Origin: a virus
DNA length: 26,772 nt
Strand: one strand, 5' to 3'
Virus record (IMG/VR): IMGVR_UViG_3300037234_000293
Location: 1 to 26,772 of that record
A program made the position numbers and the translations under genes. Below are positions 23,161 through 26,772 of this stretch, one piece after another. The notes below the pieces were generated by a model. It had not been told where the DNA came from, did not search any database, and saw only the letters and a list, made by a program, of their open reading frames with translations. How positions within the stretch are numbered: position 1 is the stretch's first letter; the number at the start of each line of letters is the position of its first letter.

Positions 23161-23421
23161 CTATTGTTTGGGTACCTCCGGTCTTGACAAGGATAACCAT
23201 GAATATAATGGTTCAATCCTTGTTACGGGTGTAGAGAGTACTGATGGGTTCGTGAAGTCTGGATTCAGGTGCTCTCTCTCTGGTGTGGATATAAGCATGG
23301 CATCTCCCAATCGCACCGGATAGAGAAGTTTACCGTCTTTTAACTTCTTACTACCACCCATCACCTTTAGACCATCAACCATGTAGATGGCACCTGATAC
23401 TGTTGTAACTTGGAGTATCAT
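23161..23421 (-). CDS. Unknown small protein (86 aa)
   Basis: An 86-residue protein beginning MILQVTTVSGAIYMVDGLKV, with AAAGGAG 9 bases before the ATG. The spacer contains GTACCC. The N-terminal half looks like a small beta barrel: two strands, a GGSKKLKDGKLL turn, then PVRLGDAMLIS. The rest is proline-rich and perhaps unstructured. It is the last gene before the terminator at 23111-23140. No family is recognised; the pattern of a short barrel closing with 'LGDAMLIST' recalls small phage proteins of unknown role. Confidence 0.75.
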   Translation of the reverse strand: MILQVTTVSGAIYMVDGLKVMGGSKKLKDGKLLYPVRLGDAMLISTPEREHLNPDFTNPSVLSTPVTRIEPLYSWLSLSRPEVPKQ

Positions 23422-23439
23422 GGGTACATTCTCCTTTCT

Positions 23440-23658
23440 CTAGTACAGTCTGCTGGTTTCTTGGGTCAACTCCCAATGTGTGGCACCCCTGTTAATCCAT
23501 GCCTTCATACTAGCAATCATGGTACTTATTGCTATTTCCCACCCCTTTACCACTTCACGGGCCACTAATGCTCCATCCTTATCATATACCAGAATTATGT
23601 ACATCTTGTCACTCCTTTGGTACTTCAGTCGTCTTTCTACGGATTTGGACACGAACAT
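23440..23658 (-). CDS. Unknown small protein, two possible starts
   Basis: The longer form (72 residues) starts at 23658 behind GAGGAG, four bases after the upstream gene's stop. A second in-frame ATG at 23604 has a better ribosome site (AAAGGAG, spacing 7) and gives a 54-residue product that begins MYIILVYDKDGALVARE and looks like a complete small domain (strand, turn, strand, helix). Either or both may be used. The helix STMIASMKAWINRGATHWEL is the longest regular element. The family is not recognised. Confidence 0.7.
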   Translation of the reverse strand: MFVSKSVERRLKYQRSDKMYIILVYDKDGALVAREVVKGWEIAISTMIASMKAWINRGATHWELTQETSRLY

Positions 23659-23661
23659 GGT

Positions 23662-23916
23662 TCAATCTCCTCTCATCACTTCATTCATAGCGATCAGGTA
23701 CGCACAGAACTCAAAGCCAGGTGGTATAGGCTCTCGGTTCCAGCCCACTTGACAGAACTCCCCGCCATCGTGGTGATACTCAGTACCCATCGGGTAGGTA
23801 ACAGTGATGTTTGTGGGTCTACCACAGTTTGGACACTTTACATTGAGAATCTCATAACAGACCCACTGAGCGTTATGCCGTATCTCTTGCCGGTCCACTA
23901 ACTCAACTTCAATCAT
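23662..23916 (-). CDS. Small zinc-finger-like protein (84 aa)
   Basis: An 84-residue protein starting at 23916 behind AAAGGAG. It contains KCPNCGRP near residue 28, a His pair (EYHHDGG) and two later cysteines (EFCQVGW and EFCAYL), so a single zinc site is plausible. It begins with a beta segment, MIEVELVDRQEI. It is a middle gene of the operon that starts at the promoter 25073-25101. The function is unknown. A regulatory or host-interaction role would be a guess. Confidence 0.75.
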   Translation of the reverse strand: MIEVELVDRQEIRHNAQWVCYEILNVKCPNCGRPTNITVTYPMGTEYHHDGGEFCQVGWNREPIPPGFEFCAYLIAMNEVMRGD

Positions 23917-23938
23917 TATCTACTCCTTTCCTGGCATG

Positions 23939-24520
23939 TCATATGTAGCTGGGGTCAAGCCCCAACTCATAACCATGCGGATATGGAAGCGGTGCGAAAC
24001 GATATGCTTCACTCTCAACGTCCGATTTTATGAAGTGTGGCACCTCCCTTTTGGTCCACTTATGCAATCTCACCTTCTGGAAGTAGTAGTACAAACGATA
24101 TGCCGTAACTGGGTCGTATTTTTTAAACCGCTCACTTACACAGGGATAGAATGGGGTCATACCACCCGATGATAACTCACAACAGTTATCATTCAGCGTA
24201 ATCATCATCCGGTGCATGTGATCTCTCACACCTAGCAGTACATCAGATGTGGCGTGACGTTTGCCAAACCGGTGCGTATACTCCCTTCCTAACTGTATAC
24301 CCAATTTCAACAGCCAATGCCAGTTTTCAAATGATTCTCCTACCCACTTGGTACATGGGTGATTGATATAACATGCCTTGTAGCCAAAGTCGATGTCGGC
24401 CCGTACTCTCATTACAGTACTGAGCATCTGGGCCGATTCAACTATCATCTTCACTACATGCTTATCAACATGGTATCTAGCACAAACTTCTGGGTCATCG
24501 TGTAGTACAAAGATGTTCAT
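23939..24520 (-). CDS. Conserved-type phage protein starting MNIFVL (DKHVVKM motif)
   Basis: A 193-residue protein with the signature MNIFVLHDDPEVCARYHVDK followed by HVVKMIVESAQMLSTVMR, then NHPCTKWVGESFENWHWL, a basic-aromatic region with MTPFYPCVSERFKKYDPVTA, and a KWTKREVPHF ending. I recognise this as a protein common in tailed phages, sometimes annotated as a pyrimidine-dimer glycosylase-like protein on weak grounds. A true catalytic assignment is not justified here. The invariant His, Lys, Trp and Asp residues suggest an enzyme. The start overlaps the upstream stop (ATGA) and has GGAGG before it. Confidence 0.8.
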   Translation of the reverse strand: MNIFVLHDDPEVCARYHVDKHVVKMIVESAQMLSTVMRVRADIDFGYKACYINHPCTKWVGESFENWHWLLKLGIQLGREYTHRFGKRHATSDVLLGVRDHMHRMMITLNDNCCELSSGGMTPFYPCVSERFKKYDPVTAYRLYYYFQKVRLHKWTKREVPHFIKSDVESEAYRFAPLPYPHGYELGLDPSYI

Positions 24521-25026
24521 TTGATCCTCCGGTCCAAGTATAGGATGTCATCACAATCTTCTGAATGTCGGTGCAACGCATTAGCATACTGTTCTATAAT
24601 CACCTTCCTTGATTTGAACCGGCTATTCGGCTCGAATATGTTACGCCCACACATGGGACAGCGAAACTCTAGTACTGCACCACGCTTGGGGTAACGGCGA
24701 CGTTTTATGGTCCCAGGATATGGGAGTCCACTCCATTTATAGCCATAACATGCAAGTACCCACAACATGCCTTGCACCGCAAATGGAGCTTTTGTTTTGT
24801 AGTCCTTCATGTCGGCCCGCATTAATAGCGTGGGTATTGTCCGATTGAAGGCACCACGATGAGCCAAGATAACAGATATTTTGATCTCTGGAACCAGATC
24901 AAGTACCAGGCCCAAGTTGTACATCTTGGCTACGATTGCCTTTGCATCGTCCCAAGAAGGACTGAACACCTCGCCAGTGACGAAGGTTGTCCCAGTCTCC
25001 TTTATGCCCATAGATTTTTTCTTCAT
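24517..25026 (-). CDS. Unknown protein with C-terminal zinc-finger-like motif
   Basis: The first gene behind the promoter at 25073-25101. The start chosen is the ATG at 25026, four bases after AAGGAGG, giving 169 residues. An ATG at 25059 would lie only a few bases from the predicted transcription start. The N-terminal and middle parts (AKAIVAKMYNLGLVLDLVPE and FAVQGMLWVLACYGYKW) look like a helix-rich fold. The C-terminal part has CPMCGRN, then H-x-H...DC about 30 residues on, compatible with one zinc site. The gene probably codes for an early, non-virion protein. No family is recognised. Confidence 0.8.
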   Translation of the reverse strand: MKKKSMGIKETGTTFVTGEVFSPSWDDAKAIVAKMYNLGLVLDLVPEIKISVILAHRGAFNRTIPTLLMRADMKDYKTKAPFAVQGMLWVLACYGYKWSGLPYPGTIKRRRYPKRGAVLEFRCPMCGRNIFEPNSRFKSRKVIIEQYANALHRHSEDCDDILYLDRRIK

Positions 25027-25072
25027 TGGACCTCCTTTTCCGGTACAATCTACTGACATATTTTCTCACCTA

Positions 25073-25101
25073 ATTGTATCATAAGGTGCAATCTATGTCA
25101 A
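25073..25101 (-). promoter_or_regulatory. Strong sigma70-type promoter of operon 25026 to 23161
   Basis: The minus strand reads TTGACA (25096-25101), a 17-base spacer, then TACAAT (25073-25078), five of six matches at -10 and six of six at -35. The predicted start near 25066 leaves a ~40-base leader that includes GTACC and the AAGGAGG site. The first GTAC of array 2 is three bases upstream of the -35 box. Confidence 0.9.
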
Positions 25102-25104
25102 CAG

Positions 25105-25402
25105 GTACATCGTCCCTGATACCAAGGTACGTACCCAGAAAGATTGGTTTGTACGTCTTTAAAAGGAAGGTTAGATCGTACCGCAAGGAACCGGTGCACG
25201 TACCTTAGGTCCTGGAACCCAGGTCATGGTACACGTACATTGCATCAAGGTACCAATGGCCCGAAAACTCCGACTTTGTACAAAAAGGCACCTGCACCTA
25301 TACCAATCCACCTTGTACCAGCAATCCTGGGTTCCCGTACCTTGAGCGTAAATTGGACGTACCTTATCCGAATTGGTACGTACCTAGGTAACGGCATTGT
25401 AC
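25105..25402. repeat. GTAC-rich array 2 upstream of the minus operon promoter
   Basis: Sixteen GTAC tetramers start at 25105, 25127, 25131, 25151, 25178, 25200, 25229, 25235, 25250, 25278, 25315, 25337, 25359, 25376, 25380 and 25399. About one would be expected by chance. Many steps are 19-24 bases, near two helical turns. Most sites read GGTAC or GTACC, and two are GGTACGTACC double sites. Degenerate GGAACC and GGTTCC sites fill some gaps. No gene is seen here: open frames on either strand lack ribosome sites. Confidence 0.9.
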
Positions 25403-25414
25403 CACGATTGTCAC

Positions 25415-25458
25415 AAATAAAAAGAGATGGTGGGGAGGGACCCAATGAGGTCCCTCCC
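25415..25458 (-). terminator. Hairpin terminator before array 2
   Basis: GGGAGGGACC and GGTCCCTCCC pair perfectly over 10 bases around a 6-base loop (25433-25458). On the minus strand this is followed, after a short spacer, by TCTCTTTTTATTT, the same tail as at 23111-23140. The spacer of about 9 bases before the T run is longer than ideal, so efficiency is uncertain. Confidence 0.7.
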
Positions 25459-25501
25459 GCTTCTATGGTACTCTCTATAATCATTTATCCCTTTTAGGAA
25501 C

Positions 25502-25523
25502 TCAGATCATATCGCACCTCCTT
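25502..25523 (-). other. Perfect ribosome site before a two-codon ORF
   Basis: On the minus strand AAGGAGG (25517-25523) stands 6 bases before ATG ATC TGA (25510-25502). No longer reading frame uses this site: the neighbouring GTG frame stops after seven codons, and the next ATG, at 25484, runs through the terminator hairpin. The stretch lies between two terminators (25561-25604 and 25415-25458), so it could be a short separate transcript. It may be a minigene like lambda bar, a leader, or the remains of a lost gene. Confidence 0.5.
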
Positions 25524-25560
25524 ACAGTGTGAAGTTTTGTATCGGTATAATAGAATAATT

Positions 25561-25604
25561 GCAAAATATGACCCAAGCCTCATTATAATGTCAAGGCTTG
25601 GGTC
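25561..25604 (-). terminator. Terminator after gene 25653-26153
   Basis: GACCCAAGCCT and AGGCTTGGGTC form an 11-base perfect stem (25570-25580 with 25594-25604) around a 13-base loop that itself holds the palindrome CATTATAATG. On the minus strand it is followed by ATATTTTGC. It lies about 48 bases beyond the stop of the gene ending at 25653. Confidence 0.8.
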
Positions 25605-25652
25605 GGTTCACGTTAGGCGTGATCCTTATTCAATTCAGGTACAAGGTAAAGC

Positions 25653-26153
25653 TTACAGCCAAACGTCGATCTCCTCTTCCTCGTCCCCAGTCTTGGTTTC
25701 CCGTACCCGCTTTGGAATGGGGTGTTTCTGCACAGACACCTTGATTAATTCTCCGGTGCTGATTGCGGCTTTCATCCACATTGGGACGGGTGCCTCATAC
25801 GTACCGCCACGACTCTTCGCTTTCGCAATAAGCGTGTACTCATTCAGGTACGTCAACTTCTTGGCATTGGCGGCGACCCAGATTGCGGCACCACCTGTGC
25901 TGTCCCCCCTTCCGCCAAGCGTACCCAAGATCATGGCACAAATGAAGGCTACATTCGCTGACCCAATCTTGGTCTGCTCCTTCTTGTTCTTGGATACTAC
26001 CGTTGCAACTACATCACCATTGGGATGAAGTAATTGCACCAGGTCGTACTGATTTCGAACCGTTGTCTCAAGATTGTACAGCGGTTCCTGGCCCAGCGTG
26101 CGAATTGCTGGTAGTGAGATAGCTTTTCTCGGTGCGGCTTGTTGTTTAGCCAT
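25653..26153 (-). CDS. Unknown protein with acidic C-terminal tail
   Basis: A 166-residue protein. The start chosen is the ATG at 26153, with GAGGAG about 10 bases upstream and an overlap of 8 bases with the preceding gene. A TTG at 26210 is an unlikely longer start. The N-terminus is basic and helical (AKQQAAPRKAISL). The middle has beta segments (YDLVQLLHPNGDVVATVVSK) and a Gly-rich hydrophobic stretch (AFICAMILGTLGGRGD). It ends in KTGDEEEEIDVWL, an acidic run capped by hydrophobic residues. Such tips are typical of single-stranded DNA binding proteins, but no OB-fold motif is clear, so the role is unassigned. Confidence 0.75.
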   Translation of the reverse strand: MAKQQAAPRKAISLPAIRTLGQEPLYNLETTVRNQYDLVQLLHPNGDVVATVVSKNKKEQTKIGSANVAFICAMILGTLGGRGDSTGGAAIWVAANAKKLTYLNEYTLIAKAKSRGGTYEAPVPMWMKAAISTGELIKVSVQKHPIPKRVRETKTGDEEEEIDVWL

Positions 26154-26340
26154 TTCGAGTGTCTCCTCTAGTATCTTGAGCTGAATATCCGGTGCATTTG
26201 GCACGTTCAACAGGAGATGCTCTTAATATGTGGGCCATCTCGCCAGATTTGGCACATTTCCTTAATCTTGAATATACAGTCCATCCATTTGGTCCAAATA
26301 CACTAATTGTAACCTTATATATCTGCTGGGGACGAAGCAT
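26146..26340 (-). CDS. Small basic protein (64 aa)
   Basis: A 64-residue, strongly basic protein (starts MLRPQQIYKVTISVFGPNGW) with AAGGAG 8 bases before the ATG at 26340. Its stop overlaps the start of the next gene, which supports coupling. The beginning looks like a two-strand beta hairpin, followed by a helix with RLRKCAKSGEMAHIL and a basic, Gly- and Arg-containing tail. Two cysteines are far apart, so a zinc site is unlikely. No family is recognised. Confidence 0.75.
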   Translation of the reverse strand: MLRPQQIYKVTISVFGPNGWTVYSRLRKCAKSGEMAHILRASPVERAKCTGYSAQDTRGDTRNG

Positions 26341-26398
26341 ATTTTATCTCCTTCCACATCAACAAAACGGTATCAATGGGATCGCTGGGGTACGATAT

Positions 26399-26772
26399 TT
26401 ATCCTACTGGCATAGGCTGGACGCTAATTATACGCTGCATTATTTTATGGCCCAATATAAATGTTTCGGGCCATCGGTAATCGTTCTGCATCGCATCCAG
26501 CACTTTGGCATCGGACCGGCACTTGTCATAGACCCGTGCGGCTAACGCCAATGCTTCCTGATCTTCATAGAACCCGCAAATTGGGGTTCCATCCCTACGC
26601 TGGGCCGTAAAACAGATTTTCAATACGGGAATTGCAATCAACCAGGGACTATTTCCTCGGTGCGAACTGTCATCTTCTGTCTTAGCATCCTTATCTATTG
26701 GTGCCATGTTCATAATCCACACCACTTGATTAACTAATTCAGAATGTGCACCTGCAACAATCTGGTCAGCCT
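26399..26772 (-). CDS. Unknown protein, 5' end outside window
   Basis: The frame ending at the TAA at 26399-26401 is open to the right window edge (codons ADQIVAGAHSELVNQVVW precede the first start-like GTG at 26725). No ribosome site stands before any internal start, so the gene very probably begins beyond the window. The visible part has a mixed alpha/beta pattern with LIAIPVLKICFTAQRR, YEDQEALALAARVYDKCRSD and an ending in QRIISVQPMPVG. I do not recognise the family. It is the upstream gene of the small operon 26340 to 25653, separated by 58 bases. Confidence 0.7.
   Translation of the reverse strand, partial: ADQIVAGAHSELVNQVVWIMNMAPIDKDAKTEDDSSHRGNSPWLIAIPVLKICFTAQRRDGTPICGFYEDQEALALAARVYDKCRSDAKVLDAMQNDYRWPETFILGHKIMQRIISVQPMPVG

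Noticed and set aside
23195-23213. Inverted repeat AACCAT...ATGGTT next to TTGACA
   Set aside because: It lies inside a minus-strand gene, the TTGACA to TATAAT distance is only 14 bases, and nothing on the plus strand follows it. It is probably chance.
25245-25484. 79-codon open frame on the minus strand starting at an ATG
   Set aside because: It runs straight through the terminator hairpin at 25433-25458 and its T-rich tail, then into the GTAC array. Its ribosome site is weak.
25144-25497. 117-codon open frame on the plus strand across array 2
   Set aside because: There is no ribosome site, it is opposite to the local gene direction, and it covers the array and terminator.
25581-25598. TTGACA followed by TATAAT on the minus strand in the terminator loop
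   Set aside because: The two boxes are only one base apart, so they cannot form a promoter.
25537-26028. 163-codon open frame on the plus strand
   Set aside because: It is the antisense of the gene at 25653-26153, has no ribosome site and covers the terminator at 25561-25604.

Overview
The window is a piece of a double-stranded DNA tailed phage (or prophage) genome. The left two thirds read on the plus strand in the classic virion order: head-tail joining or neck genes, tail terminator, tail tube, tail assembly chaperones, tape measure, baseplate or tail-tip hub proteins, fibre, endolysin, holin candidate. No contractile sheath gene sits before the tube gene, so a siphovirus-like long non-contractile tail is the best reading. 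The host cannot be named from this sequence. Strong Shine-Dalgarno sites, sigma70-type promoters and a GH25 muramidase are all visible, and GH25 lysins are commonest in phages of Gram-positive-type hosts, which is only a hint.

Layout. 1-4119: end of the head/neck genes, a duplicated tail tube protein followed by a strong terminator, and a gpG/gpGT-type chaperone pair joined by a -1 frameshift on A AAA AAA. 4122-16143: a 1490-residue tape measure protein, two consecutive hub-like proteins (the second fused to an Asp-box propeller-like region and a large unknown adhesin part), and a modular fibre ending in two jelly-roll-like domains. 16154-17264: GH25 endolysin and XhlA-like holin candidate. 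17268-21397: a perfect TTGACA-17-TATAAT promoter, with a palindrome filling its spacer, reads into a tightly packed run of about 16 small genes. These include several zinc-finger-like proteins, a DUF1737 protein, a VWA-domain protein and small membrane proteins. Several of them are below 60 codons, and many are coupled through TAATG or ATGA overlaps.

21398-21621 is a convergent junction. From 22340 to 26772 genes lie on the minus strand, in short operons with strong ribosome sites and clear intrinsic terminators at 21562-21599, 23111-23140, 25415-25458 and 25561-25604. This arm looks more GC-rich and very rich in GTAC. Recognisable products are few: a conserved phage protein starting MNIFVL, zinc-finger-like proteins, and a protein with an acidic tail.

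The most unusual feature is a pair of gene-free blocks (about 22610-23100 and 25105-25402) packed with GTAC, mostly as GGTAC or GTACC and often 19-24 bp apart. Each lies downstream of one minus-strand operon's terminator and upstream of the next operon's promoter. This looks like a repeated operator or enhancer-like module. A second oddity is a Shine-Dalgarno site placed perfectly before a two-codon ORF (ATG ATC TGA), resembling the lambda bar minigenes.
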